Shown: positions 54,085 through 63,921, numbered from the stretch's first letter. The stretch is DNA of 64,000 bases from Pseudovibrio sp. Ad37 (GCF_001623075.1 NZ_LMCF01000047.1:1-64000), one strand, 5' to 3'. The notes: generated from the letters alone by a model not told the origin. Translations and numbers: made by a program.

Positions 54085-54798
54085 TCAAGGCATAATCATG
54101 GAGATGCCGGAGCCTGCCAGAACCAGATCAATCATCCGGTCATGATGCTTTGAACTGAGCTTGTTCAGGATCGCTTTGGCTGCATAGGTGCCAAGGGTGA
54201 TCGACCCGCCCACCAGTGCCCCGCCAATGAGGATGTCCGTGCTCATGACATTGAGATAGCTGAAGGTCGCGGCCTTGGAGCCGAACACGAACAGGGAGGC
54301 CGCCGCCTCTGTTGCGATCAACGCGCTTTTGACGAGGCCGAAGGATGAAAACACGGCAAGGCTCAATGGGCCAGAGGAGGCGACCAGTCCGGTGATGAAC
54401 CCGATGAGCGTTCCACCAAACACAAGGTGGATTGGTTTGGAGCCGATGTTTTTGGAGCGCAGCAAATAGCGCACGGGAATGAGCACCAGAAAGAACAGGC
54501 CAAGGATGGTGCTGCCAACGGATTCCGGAATAGCAATCAGCAGGTTCGCGCCCAGAGCAGCCATGGGAATGCTCGGCAGCGCGTAAAAGAACACCGCGCG
54601 CCAGTTGATCTCACTCCACCACACAATCACGCGCCCGCAATTGGCGATGAGTGCTGCAATCGCCATGATGGGAATGGCCGCTTTGGTGCCAAACACAACC
54701 ACCAGAATAGGCAGCAGGATGATGGATGACCCTGTGCCAACAATGCCGGACAATACCCCGGCAAGCATGCCTGAAACGGCAATAATCAATATGCCCAA
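54085..54798 (-). CDS. TauE/SafE (TSUP) family exporter
   Basis: 237 residues if started at the TTG at 54798, which has AAGGG eight bases upstream; the frame is open to a second TTG at 54873 with no site. Seven or eight helices with the typical AGVLSGIVGTGSSIILLPIL first repeat and the second repeat GFITGLVASSGPL. The family moves sulfite, sulfoacetate or other sulfur anions. Next to tetrathionate reductase it could carry thiosulfate or sulfite out, which is inference. Other members have unrelated substrates. Confidence 0.85.
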   Translation of the reverse strand: MGILIIAVSGMLAGVLSGIVGTGSSIILLPILVVVFGTKAAIPIMAIAALIANCGRVIVWWSEINWRAVFFYALPSIPMAALGANLLIAIPESVGSTILGLFFLVLIPVRYLLRSKNIGSKPIHLVFGGTLIGFITGLVASSGPLSLAVFSSFGLVKSALIATEAAASLFVFGSKAATFSYLNVMSTDILIGGALVGGSITLGTYAAKAILNKLSSKHHDRMIDLVLAGSGISMIMP

Positions 54799-54885
54799 AT
54801 GAGGAACCCTTGGAGAAAAGAATATTCTGAAAAACCTTCTGATCTGTATAAGAGCGACTGCCTCATGATGCAATTTGCTTGAAGA

Positions 54886-54911
54886 GAAGCTGCATTAAAA
54901 AATACAGCTTC
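54886..54911. other. Small hairpin in front of the exporter gene
   Basis: GAAGCTG and CAGCTTC (7 bp) around an A/T loop. May end the small upstream gene on the minus strand; there is no T-tract beyond the stem. Confidence 0.35.
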
Positions 54912-54925
54912 GCTCCTCTAAACGG

Positions 54926-55177
54926 TTAAACAGAGTTTAGGCGGACAGGGTTGGGCGAGAGCGGAGAGACGCGCGCCTGATAGGTGGAATGAACTGGCAC
55001 AGTAAAACGACCAGAAATCGGGCGGTCACCAGCTCCCGGTGCGGATCGCACCAACGGTATTGAGGCAATTGATGTTTCGCGATCGATGTCTCTCCAAACA
55101 CCAGCGACCTGATGTTGAGGTTGCCAGACGCCTGATGGCACGGCCTGCCAGGCAGCGGTAAGATTGATAGCGGGCAT
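54926..55177 (-). CDS. Small hypothetical protein upstream of the exporter
   Basis: 83 residues, starting MPAINLTAAWQAV with AAAGGAAAAC before the ATG, which supports real translation. No recognised family; no signal peptide or membrane helix. Divergent from ttrB with 230 bases between. Confidence is limited since codon use is not decisive. Confidence 0.4.
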   Translation of the reverse strand: MPAINLTAAWQAVPSGVWQPQHQVAGVWRDIDRETSIASIPLVRSAPGAGDRPISGRFTVPVHSTYQARVSPLSPNPVRLNSV

Positions 55178-55304
55178 GTTTGTTTTCCTTTATTCACCAC
55201 GATCATTTGTTTGTGCAGCATGCTTATGGCTGCTCTCCTATGGACGAATGAGACGTGCACCTGTGATGACTAAGGGCTTGGTCTCTGGTGTTGCCCCGCC
55301 CATC

Positions 55305-55320
55305 TAGGGGAACTCCCCTA
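55305..55320. promoter_or_regulatory. Candidate TtrR operator upstream of ttrB
   Basis: TAGGGGA-AC-TCCCCTA, perfect 7-bp arms, 88 bases before the ttrB start. A second imperfect dyad TTGGG-AACAA-CCCAA lies at 55370-55384. Position suits a response-regulator site; that TtrR binds it is inference. Confidence 0.45.
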
Positions 55321-55407
55321 AGCCCGCAGATAACCTCCCCAATATTTTTGTTGTTGGCCTCCCGGTAGCTTGGGAACAACCCAAACCGTGACACTCCGGG
55401 GGGAGAC

Positions 55408-56127
55408 ATGAATTCAAGACGTGAGTTCCTCAAACTGGCCATGGCAGGCTCAACAGCTGCGATGGCAGCGCCGGCAGCTGCAAGCGCACAGGCAAAGCCC
55501 AAGCGCTGGGGCATGCTGGTGGATCTGCGTAAATGCATCGGCTGTCAGGCCTGCATCGTGGCGTGCACCATTGAAAACGACGTGCCCGCAGGCCAGCACC
55601 GTACCGCTGTCCCTACATACGAGCTGGATGGCCCGGATGGTCCAAGTCAGGCCGTGTTACCGCGCTTGTGCAACCATTGTGACGAGCCGCCGTGCATTCC
55701 GGTGTGTCCGGTCAATGCCACCTATAAAACCGATGAGGGCGCTGTGGTGGTGGATGCCGAGCAATGCGTGGCCTGCGGCTACTGCGTGCAGGCATGCCCA
55801 TATGAAGCGCGCTTCATCAACCACAAAACCGGCGTTGCAGATAAGTGCACGTTTTGTGTGCATCGCACCTCTGTTGGTTTGCTGCCGGCCTGCGTTGAAA
55901 CCTGCGTTGGCAACGCCCGTGTATTTGGCGATCTGAATGATCCGGAAAGCGAAATCCGCAAGCTGATGGCGCAGCATGAAACCAAGGGCCTGCGACCGGA
56001 ATTTAAGACAGGACCAAACGTCTATTACATTGGGCTGGATGACAGGCTTGCCTCAACCGTAGCGGTTGGTGGTGGTGCCCGTGATTTGCGCCAAGGTCTT
56101 GAAACGCCTGCACATGGGGAGGTGTGA
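55408..56127 (+). CDS. ttrB: Tetrathionate reductase iron-sulfur subunit TtrB
   Basis: 239 residues. Tat signal MNSRREFLKLAMAG. Four 4Fe-4S clusters are supported by the Cys groups CIGCQACIVAC, CNHCDEPPCIPVC, CVACGYCVQAC and CTFC with CVETC. Moves electrons from the membrane subunit TtrC to the molybdenum subunit TtrA in the periplasm. GGGGGGAGAC precedes the ATG. First gene of ttrBCA. Confidence 0.9.
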   Translation: MNSRREFLKLAMAGSTAAMAAPAAASAQAKPKRWGMLVDLRKCIGCQACIVACTIENDVPAGQHRTAVPTYELDGPDGPSQAVLPRLCNHCDEPPCIPVCPVNATYKTDEGAVVVDAEQCVACGYCVQACPYEARFINHKTGVADKCTFCVHRTSVGLLPACVETCVGNARVFGDLNDPESEIRKLMAQHETKGLRPEFKTGPNVYYIGLDDRLASTVAVGGGARDLRQGLETPAHGEV

Positions 56128-56130
56128 GTT

Positions 56131-57114
56131 ATGCCTGCTGTTGACCTGATGTCTTTTGATCATGAAGCCGTCTGGCGGCCCTGGGCGGTCGCTTACTTCC
56201 TGCTGGTGGGTACGGGGGCAAGTGCTGCGTTGCTGCTGGCTTATGCTCGTCTTGTGCGCGTTGCAGAAGCCAAAGGCGCGCTGATTGTAGCTGCCAGTTT
56301 TGCATTGGCCTCCGGTTTGCCATTGCTGGCGGACTTGCACCAGCCTGCACGTTTTATACACTTCTACAGTGGCTCTGCGCCCGCTTCCATCATGTGGTGG
56401 GGCAGCTGGTTCTTGCCGTTGTTTATCGCCTCCACGCTTTTGCTGGCGTTCATGACTGGCCGTCGCGGCAACGCGCCCATGTGCGGCGGTGAACGCATGC
56501 TGACCATGATTGTCGGTGCTCTGGCCCTCTGCATTTTAGGGTACACCGCTGGTGAAATGAGCGTGGTCGCTGCGCGTCCGGTGTGGAACACACTCGGCTT
56601 TCCTGTTGTGCTCATTCTGACCGCTCTTATGAGCGGTGCCGGTGCCACCATGACCATTGATAGCCTCAATGGTGAGAAGGAGGAAGGCCGCTACATGCTG
56701 GTGGTGACAGGTGCTGCCACTCTGGTCGCGTTTGGCCTCTGGATGCTGACCGACACCAACCTCTCAACTCTGGCGGCTGACTATGCCCCTGTTGGGTTGT
56801 TCGGTGCGTTCATCATCGCAGGTGTCGTGGTTCCAGTGGTTCTGGCTGTGAGTGCAAGGGCCTCTTTGCTGCTGCGCGGTGTAAGTGGAGCGCTGGCCGT
56901 GTTTGGCGCATTGGCTTTCCGCTGGTCCACCTTCAACGGGGCGCAGCTCATGTCCAAAACCGAGACCGCATTTTACGGCCATGAAGCTGCGTTGTCTCAG
57001 GACGCTCTGCAAGCCTTGGCCGGGTCCGCAGGGCTGCTGATCCTCAGTCTGATTTTTGTGACGCTTCTCATCAACCTGCTGGCCGTGCGTGCCAGCAAGC
57101 AAACTCAAGCCTAA
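56131..57114 (+). CDS. ttrC: Tetrathionate reductase membrane subunit TtrC (NrfD-like)
   Basis: 327 residues with eight or nine helices, NrfD/PsrC type: FDHEAVWRPWAVAYFLLVGTG near the start. It takes electrons from quinol. Starts three bases after the ttrB stop and ends 12 bases before ttrA, so a single operon. Confidence 0.9.
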   Translation: MPAVDLMSFDHEAVWRPWAVAYFLLVGTGASAALLLAYARLVRVAEAKGALIVAASFALASGLPLLADLHQPARFIHFYSGSAPASIMWWGSWFLPLFIASTLLLAFMTGRRGNAPMCGGERMLTMIVGALALCILGYTAGEMSVVAARPVWNTLGFPVVLILTALMSGAGATMTIDSLNGEKEEGRYMLVVTGAATLVAFGLWMLTDTNLSTLAADYAPVGLFGAFIIAGVVVPVVLAVSARASLLLRGVSGALAVFGALAFRWSTFNGAQLMSKTETAFYGHEAALSQDALQALAGSAGLLILSLIFVTLLINLLAVRASKQTQA

Positions 57115-57126
57115 GGAGAGCCAGTT

Positions 57127-60100
57127 ATGACTATTTCTCGCCGTGGTGTTCTTCAAGGTGCAACCGCTCTTGGCGCAACTGGCGCTGCCTTCTGGGGCTT
57201 TGCTGAAACAGGCAAAAATTTTTACCAAGGTGTAATGGGTTCAGCGCAAGCCAAAGGCATTGCCGGTGGTGCTTTACCACCGGAATACAAGGTGGACACA
57301 TCCACTGGAGAGGTGATCCTCAACCCGGATCAACGGGTTGGCTACACCATGTGCATGGGCTGCACCAGCGTTTGCGGCATCCGTGTGCGGGTAGACAAAG
57401 CCTCTGGTGATATTCTGCGCGCCACCGGAAACCCGTACAGCCCACTCTCCACCAATCCGCACATTCCATACGACACGCCCATCAAAGAGGCGATCACCGG
57501 CCTGTCTGCCTATGGTGAGCAAGGCCTTGCCGGACGCTCCACTGCCTGCGGGCGCGGCAATGCTGCCATCGCCAAGCAAAATAGCAAGGAGCGTATTCTC
57601 AAGCCAATGAAACGCGTTGGCGAACGCGGCAGCGGCCAGTGGAAGGAGATTTCCTGGGACCAGCTGATTGAAGAAACCGTAGAGGGCGGTGACTTGTTTG
57701 GTGAAGGCAATGTGGAAGGCCTGCGCGCGATCCGCGACCTGAAGACACCGCTCGATCCGGAAAATCCGGAGTACGGTCCCAAAGCCAACCAGCTGGTGGT
57801 GATCCCGGTGTTTAAAAACGGTCGTTTGATGATGGCCGCCCGCTTTGCCAAAATGGCTTACGGCACCCGCAACTTCGTAGGGCACCGCTCCTATTGCGGC
57901 CTTTCCATGCGGGCTGGTTATGCGGCCATGCTGGATAACTTGAAGAAGCAGCCACACCTGAAGCCGGACTATCGCCATGCCAAGTACATGCTGTTTATCG
58001 GCACGGCCCCGGGCAATGCAGGCAACCCTTACAAGCTGCAAGGCACACTGATGGGCGCTGCCCGTGGGCGTGATGGGGTCAAATATGCAGTGGTGGACCC
58101 TGTTCTCACCAACTCTCAAAATCATGCGTTTGGCAAGGACAACACATGGGTTCCTATCAGGCCGGGCACCGATGGGGCTCTGGTGATGGGCATGATCCGC
58201 TGGATCATGGAAAACGAACGATATGACGCCAAGTTTCTGGCTCAACCGTCTGGCGCAGCAGCTCAGACGGCAGGGGAGGCCAGTTGGTCCAATGCAACGC
58301 ATCTGGTCATTGATGATCCCGAGCATCCAAAAGGCGGCTCATTCCTGCGGCAAGGAATGGTAACAGCTGATCTGGAAGAAGATGCTCAAAAAGCACCAAT
58401 GTGCCTTGATGCGCAAACGGGAGAGCTTTCTCCTGCAAAGGGCCGCCCTGCCACACTGTTCCACCAGGGAACCGTGAGACTTCTGGATGGTTCTACTGTG
58501 CCCGTAGCCACCAGTCTGAGCTTGCTGCGCCGGGAGGCACTGCGCAAAACACTTGCTGAATACTCCACCGACTGCGGTGTACCGGAAGAACGCATCATCT
58601 CTCTGGCACGCGATTTCACCAGCGTTGGCAAACAGGCAGCTGCCGATTGCCACGGCGGCACTATGCATGCAGCAGGCTTTTACACCGCCTACGCCATCGT
58701 CATGCTCAACGCACTGGTCGGCAACCTCAACGCCAAAGGCGGCACCACAGCAGGTGGTGGTCGCTTCAAGGATGTGCAGAAAGGCCCACGCTATAACCTG
58801 CTTGCCTTCCCCGGCAAAGTGAAGGTGAAAGGCGTGGATGCAGGCCGCGGTGGCTTCGCCTACGAGAAAACCAGCGAGTTCAAGCGCTTGGTTGCGGATG
58901 GCAAGAACCCATACCCTGCGCAGGCGCCATGGCATTCCTTCACCCAACCCATGGGCGCGCAATGGCTCACCTCTGTGTTGGAAGGGTATCCTTACAAAGC
59001 CAAAGCCGTGATCACATGGTCCTCCAACCCGGTCTACGGTGTTGCGGGCATGGAAAACGACGTCAAAGAGAAGATCAAAGACACCAAGCGCCTGCCGCTG
59101 TTCATCGCCATTGACCCGTTCATCAACGAAACTTCTCGTTTCGCAGATTATATCGTGCCGGACCGTGTGTTCTACGAGGCATGGGGCTGGGCGTCTGCCT
59201 GGGGCGGTGTGCCAACCAAGGTCTCAACGGCCCGCTGGCCGGTGGTAGATTGCCAGACTGGCAAAACACCAGATGGCCGCCACATGGACATGGACAACTT
59301 CTTCATCGACGTAGCCAAACGCATGGACCTGCCGGGCTTTGGAGAAAAAGCCATCCCGGATGCCGACGGTAACCTGCACCCGCTGCACCGCTCAGAGGAT
59401 TTCTGGATGCGGGCTGGAGCCAACGTGGCGTTTGATGGCGGTGCAGTGCCGGAAAGTGATGACGTCGACATGACGATCACCGGTGTGGATCGTATCCGCG
59501 CGGACTTGGAAAGCACGTTAAAGCCAGATGAATGGCGCCGTGTTGCTTATGTTTACAACAGAGGTGGCCGCTATGAGGATGCAGCGAAAACCTACAAGGG
59601 CGACACCTTCGCTCGCTCCTACAAAAAGGGTATTCAGGTCTGGAACGAGACTGTTGGCACCGCGCGAAACTCCATGACGGGCAAGAAGTTTGCTGGCTGC
59701 CCAACATGGCAGGCCCCAAGCTTTGCCGACGGAACTCAAGTGGACAAAGCCTTCCCGCCGGATCTATGGCCGTTCCGCGTTGTCAGCACCAAATCTCAGC
59801 TGCGCTCTTCCAGCACCGGAGGCAATCCGTATCTGGATGATCTGAAACTCTCCAACGCCATCGCCATCAACACGGTGGATGCGGACCAACTCTCAATCAA
59901 AACCGGAGACTGGATCACCGTCATCTCCCCAAGCAACCGCATCAGCGGGCAGGCCTTGGTTCGCAAGGGCATCGCTCGGGGCGCCATCGGCATCGAGCAC
60001 GGCTACGGCCACCGCGAGTTAGGCGCACGCACTCACAAGATCGGAAAGGTCATTTTGGAAGGACATTCTGAGCGGGGCCTCGGCACCAATAGCAATGACC

Positions 60101-60201
60101 TGGGCTACACCGACCCAACCAGCAAAGGCCCGGCCCTGCTCGCCGACCCCGTCGTCGGCAGCATAGCCCGTCAGGCTCTCCCCGCGCGTATAGAAAAATG
60201 A
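57127..60201 (+). CDS. ttrA: Tetrathionate reductase catalytic subunit TtrA (molybdopterin)
   Basis: 1024 residues. Tat signal TISRRGVLQGATALGATGAA. 4Fe-4S site CMGCTSVCGIRV with a later Cys (STACGRGN); Mo ligand Cys in GHRSYCGLSM. The molybdopterin guanine dinucleotide binding segments of the DMSO reductase family run through to the C-terminal domain (SNAIAINTVDADQL, GYGHRELG). Reduces tetrathionate to thiosulfate in the periplasm, ending an anaerobic chain. Large size and Cys ligand match TtrA. A terminator lies 160 bases downstream. Confidence 0.9.
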   Translation: MTISRRGVLQGATALGATGAAFWGFAETGKNFYQGVMGSAQAKGIAGGALPPEYKVDTSTGEVILNPDQRVGYTMCMGCTSVCGIRVRVDKASGDILRATGNPYSPLSTNPHIPYDTPIKEAITGLSAYGEQGLAGRSTACGRGNAAIAKQNSKERILKPMKRVGERGSGQWKEISWDQLIEETVEGGDLFGEGNVEGLRAIRDLKTPLDPENPEYGPKANQLVVIPVFKNGRLMMAARFAKMAYGTRNFVGHRSYCGLSMRAGYAAMLDNLKKQPHLKPDYRHAKYMLFIGTAPGNAGNPYKLQGTLMGAARGRDGVKYAVVDPVLTNSQNHAFGKDNTWVPIRPGTDGALVMGMIRWIMENERYDAKFLAQPSGAAAQTAGEASWSNATHLVIDDPEHPKGGSFLRQGMVTADLEEDAQKAPMCLDAQTGELSPAKGRPATLFHQGTVRLLDGSTVPVATSLSLLRREALRKTLAEYSTDCGVPEERIISLARDFTSVGKQAAADCHGGTMHAAGFYTAYAIVMLNALVGNLNAKGGTTAGGGRFKDVQKGPRYNLLAFPGKVKVKGVDAGRGGFAYEKTSEFKRLVADGKNPYPAQAPWHSFTQPMGAQWLTSVLEGYPYKAKAVITWSSNPVYGVAGMENDVKEKIKDTKRLPLFIAIDPFINETSRFADYIVPDRVFYEAWGWASAWGGVPTKVSTARWPVVDCQTGKTPDGRHMDMDNFFIDVAKRMDLPGFGEKAIPDADGNLHPLHRSEDFWMRAGANVAFDGGAVPESDDVDMTITGVDRIRADLESTLKPDEWRRVAYVYNRGGRYEDAAKTYKGDTFARSYKKGIQVWNETVGTARNSMTGKKFAGCPTWQAPSFADGTQVDKAFPPDLWPFRVVSTKSQLRSSSTGGNPYLDDLKLSNAIAINTVDADQLSIKTGDWITVISPSNRISGQALVRKGIARGAIGIEHGYGHRELGARTHKIGKVILEGHSERGLGTNSNDLGYTDPTSKGPALLADPVVGSIARQALPARIEK

Positions 60202-60525
60202 GCTAACCGAACCCCAGAACACATCTAGGGCTCTCGGAAAAAGAATGCGCCAACAAAAACATCAGGCACTGTCCCCAGCGGTGCCTGAAAACAACAAACA
60301 GCCAAAGCCAAACGCCCCTCCAACTCGGTACGAGGCACATCTCGGGCAGAAAAACTCCCACGACCCTCGCTTGATTTGGCGGGGGGCTTTTTTGTGAGGG
60401 AAGGGGCCACTCAATTCAGCTTTTTTAATAAATATTCGCTCGATAGAGGGGGATTGGCGAAACATTATCTCATGGCGTAAGTGATATCCCGCATTAAGGT
60501 ATTTTAGTGCGCCAAGAGGTCCGTT
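60202..60525. other. Intergenic region after ttrA
   Basis: 324 bases. A 7-bp hairpin (CAGGCAC/GTGCCTG, 60263-60287) and the terminator at 60364-60393 mark the end of the ttr transcript. The right part (60410-60525) is AT-rich and should hold the promoter of the following gene. Confidence 0.55.
60364..60393 (+). terminator. Rho-independent terminator
   Basis: CCCTCGC and GCGGGGG (one G-T pair) followed by GCTTTTTT. Confidence 0.7.
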
Positions 60526-63500
60526 ATGGCTGGTTCCGATATCCCTTCCGGTTCAAATGAAACTGCTGGTACTCAAAAACAGTCCAGTCAGGTTGATGCA
60601 TGGGCAAATGCCATGCTCAAGGTCTGCAGTATTGATCCTTCTGAGGCCGATACTGACTCTTCCTATGGAGATGAAGTGCCAGAGGCACTTGAGGTATCGC
60701 TTGATACAGCAGAAGGCGTTCAGGTTGCGGTGGCACAGGCTTATGTTGAGTTCGGAAGTCTTACGGCAAAGGCCCATCTGATCATTGACAAGGAACAGCT
60801 CAAGATATTCGAGAATTTTGAGCAGAAAACCGATGATTACCTGAATGAAGCAGAACTTGCGGCTGTAGGTGAAGACATTGATGCTGCAAATGATTGCCTC
60901 GATAATGCAAAGCTTAGCTTGAAGGGCATGAGTGACACTCTTGACCGTGGTGTTTCAACTGCGCTCAAGCTGGATAATTATGTTCATCAAGTCTCTGATC
61001 TGCTCAAAGAAGCTGGCACCTATTACAAACAGCGTAATAAGATCCCCTATGAAGAACAGCTTTCTGATCTTTTAAGCTACCAGACCATGGTGGAGACACT
61101 GGGGCAGGAAGCCAAGTTGCTGCTCTCTGAAAACCGTGTTGCAGACGCCAAAACAGCCATCGATCAGATGAAGACTGCTATCGGCAACATGCCCAAGTGT
61201 TTCGAAGCGCCGAAGAATGCCAAGACTGCGAAGAAAGCCACTGCTGATGAGGTGGAGTTCGGTCTGGTTTCAAAAGGGGCGCATGCCTTTGAAGATGTCG
61301 AAGCTCTTGGTGATGTCTTTGCAGAAGAGGTGGCGCTCAACGAACGCGGTGATGCAATTTTCAACATACATCAGAAAATTCAGGAAGATCATAAACAAGA
61401 CCAGACTGGTTGGTCCAAGAAACATTCGACCGAGTTTGAGGAGGCTTTTGAGCTTTCGAAATCTGCCCTTGATGGAGCTCAGGATATTTATCAGGGTCTT
61501 TGGCTTGATTCAGACGTTAAAAAAGCGCTGCCAAAGCTTGATAGCCTGATCGAAACAGGGCGAACCATGCATATGCGCATGAAGAAAGTTGCTCTGACCG
61601 CTCAAGGACATAACGACGCTGAAACAGCGGAAATCATTTCGGCTGAGAAGGAAAGCGCCGGCGATGTTCTGGAGCAGCGTCTGGCCCGTTTGAGGGAAGA
61701 TCTGAATAGCCTGAAAACAGCCATCAATACAAGTAATGCCAATTGGCGTCCGATATGTCAGGACGTCAATGGAGCGGAGTTTGAGACCGTCTATCAGGGT
61801 GCTCTGTCATACCAAGAAGATGGAATGGCTTGTTCTCAGGAGAATAGAGAGGATAAAGAAGCGCATTGCGAGCAACTTCAGCAATATGTTTCCTCTGCCA
61901 AGTTTGCATTGATGCAGATGCAGCAGCTATTTGCTAAAGCTCAGGAAATTCGAAATAATGATATTTCTGGCATTAACATCAAAGCGAAGGAAGCTACTGC
62001 GAAACTGCAGGACTTGGTGAAGCGCCGGCCAGAGATTGTGGCTTGGAGCGTTGAGCTGGGAACCTTCGATAAGGTCCGCGCGCGCGCTTCAAAAGCACTT
62101 GAAGCGCTCAATGTGGCTATGGCTGACAATAGCATGGCCGTGAGTGTGGGTGCGTTGAACGCTTTCAATAGCCAAATTGCTGATATGCAGGAAGCGTTTG
62201 CTGCTGCAGCAGCTGAAATACAGAGTATTGGGGCGGACGTAAAATTCCGCATAAAGAACGTAAAGAGCGCGTTTGCCACGCTCGCGGCCCGAAAAAGTGA
62301 GTTGAAGAAAAAGCCAAATGAGTTTGCAGAATTCTACAAGGCAAACAACGAAGCCTTTACGCTGCTCACACAGGATCAGGTTGTTCTGTCCAACTGCGAT
62401 AAAAAGGCTGCTGACGATATGTTGGCAGGCGTTGAAGTTGCGCTTGGTAAAATGCGGACATTACTTGGCATGCCGGATGCTGGTGAGGGCGGTGCGCAAA
62501 CGGATGCCTCAGGCCGCAGACACGAGTTATTGCAGGTTGTGCGCCGTAAATTTAGCCAATTGAAACAGCTTGATAAGTGGGCCCGAGAGAATCTTGAGGT
62601 CGAAGGCCACTATGCGGATTTCGCTGATACCTATGCGGATGCTCAAGAACAGTGTAACACCTTCAAGGTGGGCCTCATCGCGCTTGCCAATATGGACAAG
62701 AAGGTCGTCGAAGTCGCCTTGCGCGCCATTGATCAGGATCTGGATGTTATGGACAACCTTTTCCAGGCAGCCAGAGAGCAGATGGAGCAGCTGAAAGGCG
62801 CTGACGCAATTGAGGGTGAACTTAACCCGAAGTCAGACCTTCTGGAACGCATCAAAGCCTATAATCCTCGCATAACCAAATATGAAGACAATACAGGTTT
62901 ATTCCAGGATCTGGGTGAAAAGGATTTCTATAAAGGCACCATCGCTAATCTGAGAGAGTGCTTGTTGACTGCCTCTGGTTTCTATTATGAGGATGATGAT
63001 CCCAAGGGCGAAGCTGAACTGGAAAAGATTGAGGTTTACTTCGACAGCCTTGATGAGTGTCTCAAGCAAGCCGCAGTGACTCGGAAAGAAATTGAAGGGT
63101 TTGAGCATATTGTCGATATGGCGAGCCAGTCACTTGCTGATTTGAATGCCAAAGATGAAAACCTTAAAACCCCGCCTCAACGGAATGCCTTTGTTTCGAA
63201 TAGCGCTGAAGTGAAAAAGCTTATGGCACTGGTCAACAAACATATCGGTCGTCAGGATATCAAGCCAATCCGCGATATCATTCCAGAGCTGCAGGCAGCC
63301 GTTCAGAAGATGGAAGATGAGTTCCCGAAATCCAGAAGCGAGAAAGTGAAAGCTGCTCTTGGGAAGAAGAAGAAGGGCACATTCGAAGACGAACTGGCGG
63401 TCATGCAACGACGGCAAGCTGCTGCTGAGGCAGAAAGAGCGGCTGAAGAAGAGCTCCGCGCAAACTCTGACGAACATCTAAGCGCAGAAGAAAAACAAGC

Positions 63501-63921
63501 CAAGGCCAATAAGAAAGAAATCTGGGAAATGGAAACAGTCGTTTTCAACGCCTGTGAAATCATGGTTGGTTTGGATAAAAAATTCGAGCCTGCGGAAAAG
63601 GAGCTGAGCCAAAAAGGAAAAGCGGCTCGCAGTTCAAGAGAGAAGCAGAAGCTGGCGAAAGAAAGAGCGCCGCTGACGCAGTATTATAACAATAGAGAAG
63701 CCTTTAAGGCCCTGATCGTAGACATCGGAGCGCTGCACCGAGAGTTGAAAATTGACGAAGCTTGGAAGCTCATTCCTAAGATCAAGGCCGCCGCCTTAAA
63801 GATGGAAGATGAGTACCCAAAAACACGGTCTGAAAAAGCAAAAGCCGCTCTCAGCAAAAAGAAGAAGAAAGACTTCTTCGGTGATGATGTGGAACCTAAG
63901 AGCGGCAAGAAAAAGAAATAG
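60526..63921 (+). CDS. Large helical-repeat protein of unknown function
   Basis: 1131 residues, highly charged, no signal peptide or membrane helix, no enzyme motif. Almost wholly helical with several degenerate units ending in a pattern like A-x-x-x-M/K (for example AKTAIDQMKTAIGNMP, VALRAIDQDLDVMDNLF, LPKLDSLIETGRTMHMRM). Two C-terminal units are close copies: KMEDEFPKSRSEKVKAALGK (about 926-945) and KMEDEYPKTRSEKAKAALSK (about 1090-1109), 164 residues apart, each followed by a Lys run; the protein ends in KKKK. AGAGGT precedes the ATG. I recognise no family. It could be a scaffold or an effector-like protein; nothing next to it decides. Confidence 0.75.
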   Translation: MAGSDIPSGSNETAGTQKQSSQVDAWANAMLKVCSIDPSEADTDSSYGDEVPEALEVSLDTAEGVQVAVAQAYVEFGSLTAKAHLIIDKEQLKIFENFEQKTDDYLNEAELAAVGEDIDAANDCLDNAKLSLKGMSDTLDRGVSTALKLDNYVHQVSDLLKEAGTYYKQRNKIPYEEQLSDLLSYQTMVETLGQEAKLLLSENRVADAKTAIDQMKTAIGNMPKCFEAPKNAKTAKKATADEVEFGLVSKGAHAFEDVEALGDVFAEEVALNERGDAIFNIHQKIQEDHKQDQTGWSKKHSTEFEEAFELSKSALDGAQDIYQGLWLDSDVKKALPKLDSLIETGRTMHMRMKKVALTAQGHNDAETAEIISAEKESAGDVLEQRLARLREDLNSLKTAINTSNANWRPICQDVNGAEFETVYQGALSYQEDGMACSQENREDKEAHCEQLQQYVSSAKFALMQMQQLFAKAQEIRNNDISGINIKAKEATAKLQDLVKRRPEIVAWSVELGTFDKVRARASKALEALNVAMADNSMAVSVGALNAFNSQIADMQEAFAAAAAEIQSIGADVKFRIKNVKSAFATLAARKSELKKKPNEFAEFYKANNEAFTLLTQDQVVLSNCDKKAADDMLAGVEVALGKMRTLLGMPDAGEGGAQTDASGRRHELLQVVRRKFSQLKQLDKWARENLEVEGHYADFADTYADAQEQCNTFKVGLIALANMDKKVVEVALRAIDQDLDVMDNLFQAAREQMEQLKGADAIEGELNPKSDLLERIKAYNPRITKYEDNTGLFQDLGEKDFYKGTIANLRECLLTASGFYYEDDDPKGEAELEKIEVYFDSLDECLKQAAVTRKEIEGFEHIVDMASQSLADLNAKDENLKTPPQRNAFVSNSAEVKKLMALVNKHIGRQDIKPIRDIIPELQAAVQKMEDEFPKSRSEKVKAALGKKKKGTFEDELAVMQRRQAAAEAERAAEEELRANSDEHLSAEEKQAKANKKEIWEMETVVFNACEIMVGLDKKFEPAEKELSQKGKAARSSREKQKLAKERAPLTQYYNNREAFKALIVDIGALHRELKIDEAWKLIPKIKAAALKMEDEYPKTRSEKAKAALSKKKKKDFFGDDVEPKSGKKKK

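Noticed and set aside
57274-58326. 350-codon open frame on the minus strand
   Set aside because: Antisense to ttrA and without recognisable domains.
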